Of a stretch of DNA of 64,000 bases, positions 1 to 8,368 are shown in pieces; the stretch's first letter is position 1; each line of letters opens with the position of its first letter. The stretch is from positions 205,772-269,771 of the forward strand of contig DASZIG010000049.1 in NCBI GenBank assembly GCA_035949375.1, written 5' to 3'. Made by a program: the position numbers and the translations under genes. Source of the DNA: Gp13-AA77 sp035949375. GTDB lineage: Bacteria > Acidobacteriota > Terriglobia > UBA7540. The notes beneath the pieces were generated by a model, which was given only the letters and a program-made list of their open reading frames with translations, was not told the origin of the DNA and made no database searches.

Positions 1-217
1 CGGTAACGCTTCCCGCCATCCGATCGACCTTGTAGATCAGGCGGTGGCTGCCCACATACAGGCGCCAGCCTTCCCGGCCGTCCAGCTTCTCGGCCCCGGG
101 TGGAAGCGGATCGTCGCCAAGCCCGCGGATGCGGTCCCGCAACTCGGTGTAGCTTTCAAGGGGAAGGGCGGCGAGCTGCCGCGCCGCGGGGCGAAGGATC
201 AGCAGGCTGTAGCTCAC
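1..217 (-). CDS. RelE/ParE-family toxin, partial (C-terminus beyond window)
   Basis: Reading the minus strand from a GTG at 217 gives an open frame to base 1, so only the first 72 residues are present. The sequence shows the RelE/ParE fold pattern: an N-terminal strand (SYSLLILRPAARQLAALP), a helix with ELRDRIRGLGDDP, then KLDGREGWRLYVGSHRLIYKVD, which matches the family's KL-G-x-G-RLRVG-YR-IY-ID core. Such proteins are usually ribosome-dependent mRNA interferases or gyrase poisons; which one cannot be told here. The start overlaps the stop of the upstream antitoxin in a GTGA junction, as in co-translated toxin-antitoxin pairs. Catalytic residues at the C-terminus lie outside the window. Confidence 0.75.
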   Translation of the reverse strand, partial: MSYSLLILRPAARQLAALPLESYTELRDRIRGLGDDPLPPGAEKLDGREGWRLYVGSHRLIYKVDRMAGSVT

Positions 218-417
218 GAAAGTCCGCGCTCGATCTCGGAAACAGCCTGCTCAAACGGCACGGCGTCGCCGCCCGATGCCGTGGCTTCGTCGTAAGCGCG
301 AGCGCACTGTTCGACTTCGAGCTCCTCCAGCAGATCGGCGCACTCGGTGAAGTCGAGGTGCACGCCGGCCGGCCGGCCCTCTTTGTTGAACACCACGCGC
401 TCGCGAATCTTTGCCAT
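214..417 (-). CDS. RelB-like antitoxin of the RelE/ParE pair
   Basis: This 67-residue protein starts with ATG at 417 (MAKIRERVVFNKEGRPAGVH) and is acidic towards its C-terminus (ECADLLEELEVEQ, FEQAVSEIERGLS). It lies directly upstream of the RelE/ParE-type toxin and overlaps it by 4 bp. Small acidic proteins in this position normally neutralise the toxin and repress the operon through the complex. The N-terminus could form a short strand or ribbon-helix segment, but I do not recognise a specific antitoxin family. The role is inferred mainly from position, size and the overlap. Confidence 0.65.
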   Translation of the reverse strand: MAKIRERVVFNKEGRPAGVHLDFTECADLLEELEVEQCARAYDEATASGGDAVPFEQAVSEIERGLS

Positions 418-476
418 CAGCGTATCGCTCTCGAGAAAAGGCTCCTTATCGAGGGTAGTCGAGCGGCAGGCGGATT

Positions 477-1079
477 TCAACCGGCGCTTTCGGGCGGGGC
501 CTGAGCGGACTCCGCGGCCTCGAGCGCCACGCCGCAGTGCGGGCAGAAGCGGTCGCCGGGCCGGGTCTCGCGGCGGCAATGCGGGCAACTCGGGCGCAGG
601 TTGCACTGGCAGCCCGGGCAGAAGTTGAATTGGGCGTTGACCGGGCGGCTGCAACGCGGGCACTCGAAGGGAAGTGGTTCGCGCAGTGCAAAGTAAAGGA
701 CCACACCGATCAGGTAGGGCACGAAGATGGCGATCAGCATCCACAGAACCGGGCTCATGCCCCGGCGCTTGGCGTCCCGCCTGATGTAGCCGATCAGGAG
801 GATGTAAGCACAGCAGGGAATCGCGATCGCCGTCACGATTCCGAACATGGCCAGCAACTGGAGCAGCTCGGGCTTGTCCACCAACGGATCGGGCATAGTG
901 CCCGGCACGGTGCGGCTGACGTACTCGACGATCACCACCGCCAGAACGTAGAGCGTGACCAGCAGGTTTATAAGCCACTGCGGGATCAGGCGAAACTCGG
1001 TCGCAAAGGTCGACTTCTCACGCGCACGCTGCCGCCAGTTGTCCTGTACACGTCCGAAAAATTGATCGCTTCCCGACAT
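477..1079 (-). CDS. Zinc-ribbon integral membrane protein
   Basis: The 200-residue protein begins at ATG 1079 after a clear GGAGGT Shine-Dalgarno. It has an N-terminal soluble segment and three hydrophobic stretches: roughly residues 33-52, 76-97 and 108-130 (WMLIAIFVPYLIGVVLYFAL). A cytoplasm-like tail follows with three successive CxxC pairs (CPRC, CPGC, CPHC) plus a fourth (CPHC near 180), the arrangement of a double zinc ribbon. Function is unknown. It lies 18 bp downstream of the anti-sigma gene and probably forms one operon with the ECF sigma and anti-sigma, suggesting a membrane sensing or accessory role. A second protein of similar design is encoded at 26196-26831. Confidence 0.7.
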   Translation of the reverse strand: MSGSDQFFGRVQDNWRQRAREKSTFATEFRLIPQWLINLLVTLYVLAVVIVEYVSRTVPGTMPDPLVDKPELLQLLAMFGIVTAIAIPCCAYILLIGYIRRDAKRRGMSPVLWMLIAIFVPYLIGVVLYFALREPLPFECPRCSRPVNAQFNFCPGCQCNLRPSCPHCRRETRPGDRFCPHCGVALEAAESAQAPPESAG

Positions 1080-1097
1080 ATGACACCTCCACGCTTC

Positions 1098-1649
1098 TCA
1101 GCGTCCATCCCATCCCGGGCCCAGCGGACCACCGGCCGATTCCCTCTCCGCGCTCCGGCGCTGCCAGAGGATCACCAGAACCATCGCCGAGGCCGGCACG
1201 AACCACCAGGCTGCAAATCCCAACATCCACACCACGCGCGGCAGGTCGAGCGTCGCGCCCACCCAGGCGCAGATGCGCCACACCAGGGGCGCGCTGACCA
1301 CTCCCACCACCCAGGACAGCGTGCAGCCGATCGCCAGGGCCACGTTGCGCGTATGTTGCGCGCGCAATTCCTCGGCCCGCCGCTGGACGCTGAACTGCGT
1401 CGACGCGGCGAGGCCGCGAGGCAGGTTCACGGGCGCCGCCCTCAGCGACCGCAACGTGGCATCAGTCGTCGCAGCCCGGCCGGCGCAGGCCTCGCAGGCC
1501 GCAAGATGATCCGCGAGCCAGCCCTGGTCCGGCACATCCAGTCCTTCCACGCGCTCCCTGTCGATCAGGCGTCGAGCGCGCTCGTGCAAATCGGCTTTCA
1601 TACCGGCGTTCGAATCGGCGTTCATTCCCTCATCCTTGCGGGGTTTCAT
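1098..1649 (-). CDS. Zinc-finger anti-sigma factor, membrane-bound
   Basis: This 183-residue protein starts at ATG 1649 and overlaps the sigma factor stop in an ATGA junction, the usual sigma/anti-sigma coupling. Near residue 45-60 it carries HLAACEACAGR, the H-x3-C-x2-C core of the ZAS (zinc-finger anti-sigma) domain. Two hydrophobic segments follow around residues 103-125 and 140-160. The ZAS domain is expected to hold the ECF sigma at the membrane until a signal releases it. The N-terminus is charged and has several alternative methionines. The signal is not apparent from sequence. Confidence 0.75.
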   Translation of the reverse strand: MKPRKDEGMNADSNAGMKADLHERARRLIDRERVEGLDVPDQGWLADHLAACEACAGRAATTDATLRSLRAAPVNLPRGLAASTQFSVQRRAEELRAQHTRNVALAIGCTLSWVVGVVSAPLVWRICAWVGATLDLPRVVWMLGFAAWWFVPASAMVLVILWQRRSAERESAGGPLGPGWDGR

Positions 1650-2212
1650 GACTGCTGTGCCTCCAACAATTCGCGCGCCGCGCTCAAGCCGCGATAAAGC
1701 CGTGACTTCACCGTGGAAAGCGGAACCTTGACCACGCCCGCGATCTCTTCGAGTGACAATTCCTCCTGAAAACGGAGCAGCAAGACCTCACGGTAGACCG
1801 GCAGCAACCGGTCGAGAGCCGCGCCCAGCCGCTCCGCCTGCTCGTGACCCGAGAATTGAGCGAGCGGCGAAGCGGCGTCCGAAGCCTGCGGCTCCCAGCC
1901 GGGACCGGTCTCACCCGGATCGAGCATCGAATCCAGGCTCGGCATCTGCTTGCGCCGGCGGAGATCGATGACCAGATGCCGGGCAATGGAGAACAGCCAG
2001 GCCTCGAAGCGGGTGACGCCGTCATACTGATGGCCGCGCGCCAGCACCCGCAGCCAGGTTTCCTGGAAAAGGTCGCGCGCCGTCTCGGGGCTGCCGCTCA
2101 GATAGAGCAGGTAGCGGTACAGGCGGTATTCGTACTGCGCGATCAGGCTTTCAAGCAGCTCTGGATCACGCCGGCGCAGGCCGCGCGCCACTGCCCTGGT
2201 CTCAGGTTCCAT
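1646..2212 (-). CDS. ECF-type RNA polymerase sigma factor
   Basis: Starting at the ATG at 2212 the protein is 188 residues. Region 2 is clear: LIAQYEYRLYRYLLYLSG, then ARDLFQETWLRVL and FEAWLFSIARHLVIDLRRR. Region 4 carries PVYREVLLLRFQEELSLEEIAGV and STVKSRLYRGL, the helix-turn-helix that reads the -35 element. The linker of about 45 residues is typical. An upstream ATG at 2245 would add 11 residues with no better ribosome-binding site, so I prefer 2212. The gene is coupled to its anti-sigma at the 3' end and diverges from the sialidase-like gene. Confidence 0.85.
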   Translation of the reverse strand: MEPETRAVARGLRRRDPELLESLIAQYEYRLYRYLLYLSGSPETARDLFQETWLRVLARGHQYDGVTRFEAWLFSIARHLVIDLRRRKQMPSLDSMLDPGETGPGWEPQASDAASPLAQFSGHEQAERLGAALDRLLPVYREVLLLRFQEELSLEEIAGVVKVPLSTVKSRLYRGLSAARELLEAQQS

Positions 2213-2394
2213 CGCGAGTGCGTAGAGATGAATTGCGCAGCCCATTCTACTCTGGTATACGCGCTACCCCCGCAAAAAGACCCCGGCCAGGATCGATCAG
2301 GAGACGTGACCCCATCCACCGCTCGCGCGCGGCACCCCCTTTTTGATACATTGGCTCGGCCCGCTTGGAGGCTTATCTGCTTGGTGGAGGATGC

Positions 2395-3753
2395 GTGACC
2401 AGATTCCCGCGCTCGGCAGGACGGAAGATCCTGACCGCATGCTTCGTATCGCTCCTGGCTTTTCTCGTGCCGCCGCTCAGGGGCCAGGAACTACCGCCGG
2501 CCCCCGGCGCCGCCGTACAGGACGTTACGCCCAAAGCCGGATTCTTCACGGAGCCCGGCGTGGCCATCAATCCCGCCGACCCGCAGCAGGTGTCCGTGGC
2601 CTACCAGGACAACGCGCACGTAGCCTACTCATTCGACGCCGGTAAGACCTGGACCAACGCGGACAATACCGCCTCCAGGAATTACCGGGTCTCGGGCGAC
2701 GTCTCGATCACCTACAACAAACAGGGTCACGCCTTCCTCTGCTACATCGCTTTCGACCGCCTCGGTACCACGAACTACTGGGCGCGCGGCGCAACGCGCA
2801 ACGGCATCTTTGTGCGACGCTCGCTCGACGGCGGACGCACCTGGCAGGATGACGAGTTCATCGTGGCCAGCCAGAAAAGCGAGCCCGGCATTCCCTTCGA
2901 GGACAAGCCCTTCATCGTGGCGGACAACACGGACTCACGCTACGCGGGCACGCTCTACGTGGGCTGGACCCGCTGGACGATCGCCGACTCCCAAATCCTG
3001 CTGTCGCGCTCGACCGACGACGGCAAGACGTGGTCCGAGCCCATTGAAATCGACAGCCATCGCGGCCTGCCCCGCGACGACAATGGCGCTAACGAGGGAT
3101 TCTCCGGCGTCGTGGGCCCGGACGGCACGCTTTACGCGGTGTGGGGCGACGGCAACCACGTCGTGTTCACTTTCTCAAAGGACGGCGGGCGCACCTTCAA
3201 GAAGACCCGCAATGTGATCGATACCGCGCCCATTATGTTCGACGTGGAAGGTACGATGCGTTCCAACGGATTCCCCGTCCTCGACATGGACCGCAAGAGC
3301 GGTCGGCTCTACGTGGCCTGGAGCGATTACCGGGACGGCGGCGTGGACGTATTCTGCTCCACGTCGAGCGATCGCGGCAAGAAGTGGACCCCGGCCGTGC
3401 GCGTCAACTCCGATCCGCTTCACAACGGCGCCGACCACTTCTTCCAGTGGCTGGCCGTTGACCAGGATTCAGGTGCGGCCAACGTCGTCTTTTATGACCG
3501 CCGCCAGGATCCCCGCGACCGCAAGGCAGTCGTGGCGCTGGCCCGGTCCACGGACGGCGGGCGCTCGTTCCAGAATTACGCGTGGACGACCACGGCCTTC
3601 GACCCGGGCGGCATCTTCATGGGCGACTATACCGGACTCGCCGCGCTCGGCGGACGCGTCTACGGCGCCTGGACCGAGAAGCCGGACCCGAGATCGCACG
3701 ACACCATCGTGCGCGTCGGTGTGGCGGACTTCAGCACGAAGGGCCCGCAGTAG
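2395..3753 (+). CDS. Secreted sialidase-like (Asp-box/BNR) protein
   Basis: The GTG at 2395 follows GGAGG by a good spacing and opens with a signal peptide (VTRFPRSAGRK followed by a hydrophobic run ending near PPLRGQ), so it is preferred over the in-frame ATG at 2365. The 452-residue protein has at least six Asp-box motifs of the S-x-D-x-G-x-T-W type: SFDAGKTW, SLDGGRTW, STDDGKTW, SKDGGRTF, SSDRGKKW and STDGGRSF. These mark the blades of a six-bladed propeller as in exo-alpha-sialidases. Asp boxes are structural, and I cannot confirm the arginine triad, so glycosidase activity is uncertain. Confidence 0.75.
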   Translation: MTRFPRSAGRKILTACFVSLLAFLVPPLRGQELPPAPGAAVQDVTPKAGFFTEPGVAINPADPQQVSVAYQDNAHVAYSFDAGKTWTNADNTASRNYRVSGDVSITYNKQGHAFLCYIAFDRLGTTNYWARGATRNGIFVRRSLDGGRTWQDDEFIVASQKSEPGIPFEDKPFIVADNTDSRYAGTLYVGWTRWTIADSQILLSRSTDDGKTWSEPIEIDSHRGLPRDDNGANEGFSGVVGPDGTLYAVWGDGNHVVFTFSKDGGRTFKKTRNVIDTAPIMFDVEGTMRSNGFPVLDMDRKSGRLYVAWSDYRDGGVDVFCSTSSDRGKKWTPAVRVNSDPLHNGADHFFQWLAVDQDSGAANVVFYDRRQDPRDRKAVVALARSTDGGRSFQNYAWTTTAFDPGGIFMGDYTGLAALGGRVYGAWTEKPDPRSHDTIVRVGVADFSTKGPQ

Positions 3754-3758
3754 GCGTA

Positions 3759-3802
3759 GGGCCGGGGCTTGCTCCGGCCCGGGCCGACCCAAGGGTCGGC
3801 CC
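3759..3802. repeat. Tandem pair of GC-rich hairpins
   Basis: Two adjacent hairpins lie between the sialidase-like stop and the next gene. The first (3759-3780) pairs gggccgg with ccggccc around a short loop. The second (3781-3802) is a perfect 10-bp inverted repeat, gggccgaccc/gggtcggccc, with a 2-base loop. There is no T-run, so this may be a dispersed palindromic element rather than a classical terminator. Confidence 0.6.
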
Positions 3803-3818
3803 TAGATGTCAGGGGGAA

Positions 3819-5234
3819 ATGAGACGACTGAACATTGGAGCATTCCTGGCGAGCGCACTGCTCGGCATTTCGAAGATCGCAGGCGCGCAGACGGCGGCGG
3901 CTACCGCTGCCGCTGCGCTTCCTTCGGAAACTGACGTGAAGCAGATTCTCGTGCACGCGGTTGACAATGAGAAGCGCACCGTGGGAATCGTGGTGGGCCT
4001 CATCGATCCACAGGGCTCCAAGGTCGTCAGCTATGGACGGCTGGACCTGAAAACGCCGGCGGCGCCCGGCCCCGATACCGTTTATGAGATTGGCTCCATC
4101 TCAAAGGTCTTCACCTCTCTGCTGCTCGCCGACGCGGTGAAGAGGGGCGAGGTGGCGCTCGACGATCCGGTTTCGAAATACCTGCCGAAATCGGTCAAAA
4201 TGCCCAGCCGCAACGGCAAAGAAATCACGCTCGTTGACGTGGCCACGCACACCTCCGGCCTGCCGCGCCTTCCCTCAAACATGCATCCCGCCAACGGCGA
4301 GAATCCGTACGCCGACTACACCGTCCAGAACATGTATGACTTCCTTTCGGGCTACCAACTCACCCGCGATCCGGGCGCGAAGTATGAGTACTCGAACCTC
4401 GGCGGCGGTCTGCTCGGTCATGTTCTGGCCCTACGTGCGGGAAAGGATTACGAGACCCTGCTGCGCGAGCGCGTGCTCACTCCGCTGCACATGACGAGCA
4501 CGGGGATCCGCCTGAAGCCTGATGAACTGGCGCGTCTCGCCCCCGGACATACCGGGTCCCTCGAGCCGGCGGCGAATTGGGACCTTCCCACGTTGGCGGG
4601 GGCCGGCGGGCTGCGTTCAACCGCGCACGATATGCTGCTGTTCCTCTCCGCCAACCTGGGCTTCACCCAGACGCCGGTCGCCGCGGCCATGGAGTTCGAG
4701 CGCACGGCGGTACGCCGGCCCACCGACGTGCCCAATATGGAGGTCGCGCTCGCCTGGCACATCCTGAAGCGCGGGGACAACGAGATCGTGTGGCACAACG
4801 GCGGCACGGGCGGCTACCGTAGCTGGTTGGGATTCGATCTCAAGAAGCGAATCGGCGTGGTGGTGCTCTCGAATTCCGCGAACGGCGTGGATGACATCGG
4901 GCAGCACCTGCTCGACCCGAGCCTGCCCATCGTGCCCTTCGAGGCGCCCAAGCAGCGCACCGCCGTCACCATCGATCCCAAAGTGCTCGACGGCTATGTC
5001 GGCCGCTACCAGCTCACGCCCCAATTCAGCGTCACCGTCACCCACGAGCAGGGATCGCTCTACCTGCAAGCCACGGGGCAGCCGAAGTTCCAAATCTTCG
5101 CGGAATCGCTCACGGAGTTCTTCCTCAAGGTGGTGGACGCGCAGATCACCTTCGTGTCCGGGCCGGACGGCCGCGCCACGAAGTTGGTCCTGCACCAGGG
5201 CGGCGCCAACCAGCACCTCAAGAAAGTGGAGTAG
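3819..5234 (+). CDS. Secreted serine beta-lactamase-like hydrolase (class C/PBP-like)
   Basis: The ATG at 3819, preceded by AGGGGG, gives 471 residues beginning with a signal peptide (MRRLNIGAFLASALLGISK..AGAQ). The three penicillin-recognition motifs are visible. The SxxK nucleophile lies in GSISKVF near residue 90. The Tyr motif is in YEYSNLGGG near 190. A KTG-like HNGGTGG lies near 327. The C-terminal ~100 residues form an extra beta-domain of the kind found in esterase/D-aminopeptidase relatives. Members of this family act as beta-lactamases, DD-peptidases or esterases; sequence alone does not decide which. Longer upstream readings of this frame lack a signal peptide. Confidence 0.82.
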   Translation: MRRLNIGAFLASALLGISKIAGAQTAAATAAAALPSETDVKQILVHAVDNEKRTVGIVVGLIDPQGSKVVSYGRLDLKTPAAPGPDTVYEIGSISKVFTSLLLADAVKRGEVALDDPVSKYLPKSVKMPSRNGKEITLVDVATHTSGLPRLPSNMHPANGENPYADYTVQNMYDFLSGYQLTRDPGAKYEYSNLGGGLLGHVLALRAGKDYETLLRERVLTPLHMTSTGIRLKPDELARLAPGHTGSLEPAANWDLPTLAGAGGLRSTAHDMLLFLSANLGFTQTPVAAAMEFERTAVRRPTDVPNMEVALAWHILKRGDNEIVWHNGGTGGYRSWLGFDLKKRIGVVVLSNSANGVDDIGQHLLDPSLPIVPFEAPKQRTAVTIDPKVLDGYVGRYQLTPQFSVTVTHEQGSLYLQATGQPKFQIFAESLTEFFLKVVDAQITFVSGPDGRATKLVLHQGGANQHLKKVE

Positions 5235-5576
5235 CCATAACATCATGTAGGGCCCCAACCGCTCTTGAGCAGCACGTCGCCTGCGCGATCGAACTCGTCT
5301 GCGCAGGAATCGCGAAGTCGAGGGGCGTCGGTTCGTCGCCCGCTCGCGAGAAGTGTTATCATCTAATTTTGCATCTGCAAAGCAGTTGCTCCGTCGACCT
5401 CATGCGTAGGTTCGAGGTCGTTACCTCCCCCGGGGACGAAGCAAGCCAACCTGCCTTCGGTCTCCGCACGTCTTAATTGGAGGTCACGCCTGTTCTACCC
5501 CGGCGATGGAATCGAGCGCGGGGAACGGGTCTTGGTGCCGCGCCAGCCGCAGCGTTGCCGCGAAAGGAATCAAGTT
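5235..5576 (+). ncRNA. Intergenic region with candidate structured leader of aceE
   Basis: No gene is apparent in this 342-bp gap. From about 5365 to 5475 it can fold: a perfect 7-bp stem cgacctc (5395-5401) with gaggtcg (5414-5420) closes a 12-base loop. Flanking ttgct (5386-5390) can pair with agcaa (5440-5444). The stretch ccccggggac follows the first stem. A weak -10-like tatcat lies at 5357-5362. This could be a cis-regulatory leader of the pyruvate dehydrogenase operon or a small RNA. I do not recognise an Rfam family. Confidence 0.3.
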
Positions 5577-8258
5577 ATGAGTGAAATCGATCTTCAGCAG
5601 GCGCAAGCCGACATCGAGACCAAGGAGTGGCTGGAGTCGCTCGACTACGTTCTCTACAAGGATGGCGGACCGGACCGGGCCGGCCAGATTCTGCAGCGGC
5701 TCCGGCTGCACGCGGCCGAAGCCGGCGTCACGCTGCCGTTCCGCGCCACCACGCCCTACCTAAATACGATCCCGGCCGAGCAAGAGCCGCCGTTTCCCGG
5801 CAGCCGCGAAATCGAGCGCCGCATCAAGAGCCTGATCCGCTGGAATGCGATGTCTATGGTGGTGCGCGCCAACCGCGAGGAGAGCGGCATCGGCGGCCAC
5901 ATTTCCACCTATGCTTCGCAAGCCACCCTTTTTGAGGTGGCCTTCAACCATTTTCTGCGCGCCAAGGGTCCCGACCAGGACGGCGACGTGGCCTATTTTC
6001 AGGGACACGCGGCCCCCGGCGTCTACGCGCGCGCGTTTCTGGAAGGCCGCCTGCCGATCGAGCTTCTGCAAAACTTCCGGCGGGAGACGCGACCCGGCGG
6101 AGGACTTTCCTCGTACCCGCATCCCTGGCTGATGCCCGATTTCTGGCAGTTTCCCACGGTGTCGATGGGGCTCGCTTCCATCATGGCCATCTACCAGGCC
6201 CGCTTTGCGCGCTATCTCCAGGATCGCAAGCTCAAGCGGCCTTCCGACGCTAAGGTGTGGGCGTTTCTCGGCGACGGCGAGATGGATGAGCCGGAGTCGC
6301 TCGGCGCCGTGTCGCTTGCGGCGCGCGAGAAGCTCGACAACCTTATCTTCGTCATCAGTTGCAACCTGCAGCGGCTGGACGGACCGGTGCGCGGCAACGG
6401 CAACATCGTTCAGGAACTGGAAGGCGTCTTCCGCGGCGCGGGCTGGAACGTGATCAAAGTGCTGTGGGGCGCCGACTGGGACCCGCTGCTGGCGAAGGAC
6501 CACGACGGCCTGCTGGCGGAGCGCATGGGCCAGGTGGTGGACGGGGAGCGCCAGAAATTCAGCATCTCTTCGGGCGCTTACGTGCGCCAGCACTTCTTCG
6601 GCACCGATCCGCAGCTCCTCGAAATGGTGCGGCATTACTCCGATGAGCAGTTGGCCAAAATGCGGTTGGGCGGACACGATCCGCAGAAGGTTTACGCCGC
6701 TTACAAAGCCGCGGTCGAGCATAGCGGAGCGCCCACGGTGATTCTGGCGCGCACCACCAAGGGTTACGGCCTGGGCGAGGCGGGCGAGGGCAAGAACATC
6801 ACCCATCAGCAGAAGAAGCTCAACGAAGCCGAGTTGCGCTCGTTCCGCAGCCGCTTTGGCATTCCCCTGTCTGACGAAGCCGTGGCGGGGGCGCCCTTCT
6901 ACCGGCCTTCGGAGTCGAGCCCCGAGATCGAGTACATGAGGGAACGCCGCAAGGCTCTGGGCGGCTACGTGCCCAGCCGCATCGTGCACGCGCAGCCCCT
7001 CGATCCTCCTGCGGACGCGCTCTTCGAAGAGCTCTACAAGGGCACCGACAATCGCGAAGTGTCCACCACCATGGCCTTCGTGCGCCTCCTGAGCAAGTTC
7101 CTGCGCGATTCCAAGATCGGCAAGCTGGTCGTGCCCATCATCCCGGATGAGGCGCGCACCTTCGGAATGGAGTCGCTCTTCCGCGAGGTGGGCATCTATT
7201 CGCACGTCGGCCAGCTCTATGAGCCGGTCGATCGCGACACGCTGCTCTACTACAAGGAAGCCACCGAAGGCCAGATCCTCGAAGAGGGAATCACGGAAGC
7301 GGGCAGCATCTCGTCTTTCATCGCCGCAGGCACGGCCTACGCCACGCACGGCGTGAACACGATCCCGTTTTTCATCTTCTACTCGATGTTCGGACTGCAG
7401 CGCGTCGGCGATCTGATCTGGGCGGCGGCGGATTCGCGCTGCCGCGGCTTCCTGCTGGGCGGCACGGCGGGCAGAACCACGCTCGCCGGCGAGGGGCTGC
7501 AGCATCAGGACGGCAACAGCCACCTGCTGGCCTACCCGGTTCCGAATCTGCTGGCCTATGATCCGGCCTTCGCTTACGAGATCGCGGTCATCATTCGGGA
7601 CGGCATCCGCCGCATGTATTCCGAGGGCGAGAGCATCTTCTACTATCTGACGCTGATGAACGAACCCTATGCGCAACCGGCCATGCCGAACGAACCCGGC
7701 ATCGAGGAGGGCATCCTGAAAGGGATGTACCGGTTCCGCGCCTCGGCGCATCCGCGGGCCAAACTGCGTGCGCAATTGTTCGGCAGCGGCTCAATCCTGA
7801 ACGAAGCGCTGAAGGCGCAGGCTTTGCTCGATGAGAAATACAACGTTGCGGCGGATGTGTGGAGCGTGACCAGTTACAAACAGCTCTATCGCGACGGGCA
7901 TGACACCGAGCGCTGGAACATGCTGCATCCGGGGGCGGAGCCACGCGCGCCTTACGTGAGATCGTGTCTCGCGGACGCACCCGGCGTGCTCGTGGCCGCG
8001 AGCGACTACGTGAAGGCATTGCCGGACTCAATTGCGCGCTGGTGCCCGTGTCCGCTGGTGTCGCTCGGAACCGACGGGTTCGGACGCAGCGACGGCCGTG
8101 CCGCGCTGCGCAACTTCTTTGAAGTGGATTCGCGCTTTATCGTCCTGGCCACCCTGTCGGCGCTCGCACGCGAAGGCAAGGTGCAGGCTAAAGTAGTCCA
8201 ACAGGCGATGAAGGATATGGACATCAGCCCGGAGAAGCCAAACCCGGTGACTTCGTGA
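5577..8258 (+). CDS. aceE: Pyruvate dehydrogenase E1 component, homodimeric type
   Basis: The 893-residue protein is the thiamine-diphosphate-dependent E1 of the pyruvate dehydrogenase complex. It decarboxylates pyruvate and acetylates the lipoyl arm of E2. The length matches the homodimeric (E. coli AceE-like) class. The TPP/Mg motif GDGEMDEPES spans residues 232-241, followed by CNLQRLDGPVRGNG. The N-terminus has the class-typical EWLESLDYVL. ATG 5577 is chosen because it follows AAAGGAA; a start at 5532 would add 15 unconserved residues. It heads aceE-aceF-lpdA. The long complementary-strand reading frames here are shadows. Confidence 0.95.
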   Translation: MSEIDLQQAQADIETKEWLESLDYVLYKDGGPDRAGQILQRLRLHAAEAGVTLPFRATTPYLNTIPAEQEPPFPGSREIERRIKSLIRWNAMSMVVRANREESGIGGHISTYASQATLFEVAFNHFLRAKGPDQDGDVAYFQGHAAPGVYARAFLEGRLPIELLQNFRRETRPGGGLSSYPHPWLMPDFWQFPTVSMGLASIMAIYQARFARYLQDRKLKRPSDAKVWAFLGDGEMDEPESLGAVSLAAREKLDNLIFVISCNLQRLDGPVRGNGNIVQELEGVFRGAGWNVIKVLWGADWDPLLAKDHDGLLAERMGQVVDGERQKFSISSGAYVRQHFFGTDPQLLEMVRHYSDEQLAKMRLGGHDPQKVYAAYKAAVEHSGAPTVILARTTKGYGLGEAGEGKNITHQQKKLNEAELRSFRSRFGIPLSDEAVAGAPFYRPSESSPEIEYMRERRKALGGYVPSRIVHAQPLDPPADALFEELYKGTDNREVSTTMAFVRLLSKFLRDSKIGKLVVPIIPDEARTFGMESLFREVGIYSHVGQLYEPVDRDTLLYYKEATEGQILEEGITEAGSISSFIAAGTAYATHGVNTIPFFIFYSMFGLQRVGDLIWAAADSRCRGFLLGGTAGRTTLAGEGLQHQDGNSHLLAYPVPNLLAYDPAFAYEIAVIIRDGIRRMYSEGESIFYYLTLMNEPYAQPAMPNEPGIEEGILKGMYRFRASAHPRAKLRAQLFGSGSILNEALKAQALLDEKYNVAADVWSVTSYKQLYRDGHDTERWNMLHPGAEPRAPYVRSCLADAPGVLVAASDYVKALPDSIARWCPCPLVSLGTDGFGRSDGRAALRNFFEVDSRFIVLATLSALAREGKVQAKVVQQAMKDMDISPEKPNPVTS

Positions 8259-8259
8259 C

Positions 8260-8346
8260 GGTGGTTAGTGGCTGGTGTTTACGCGTGAGCCCTATGTGGC
8301 AAATGCAGTTTCGAATGGTTCGACTGGCCACTAGCCACTGACCACC
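8260..8346. repeat. Inverted-repeat element between aceE and aceF
   Basis: Two imperfect 18-19 bp arms face each other: ggtggttagtggctggtg at 8260-8277 and ccactagccactgaccacc at 8328-8346, with about 50 bp between. The arms start 2 bp after the aceE stop and end 22 bp before aceF. This resembles a small palindromic or MITE-like insertion. It encodes nothing and would form a stem-loop in the mRNA. Confidence 0.55.
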
Positions 8347-8368
8347 AGCTACGATTTTTGGGAGAGTC

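Noticed and set aside
5760..7775. 671-codon open frame on the minus strand opposite aceE
   Set aside because: It is the antisense shadow of a strongly conserved enzyme in GC-rich DNA; its sequence is Arg/His-rich and shows no family pattern.
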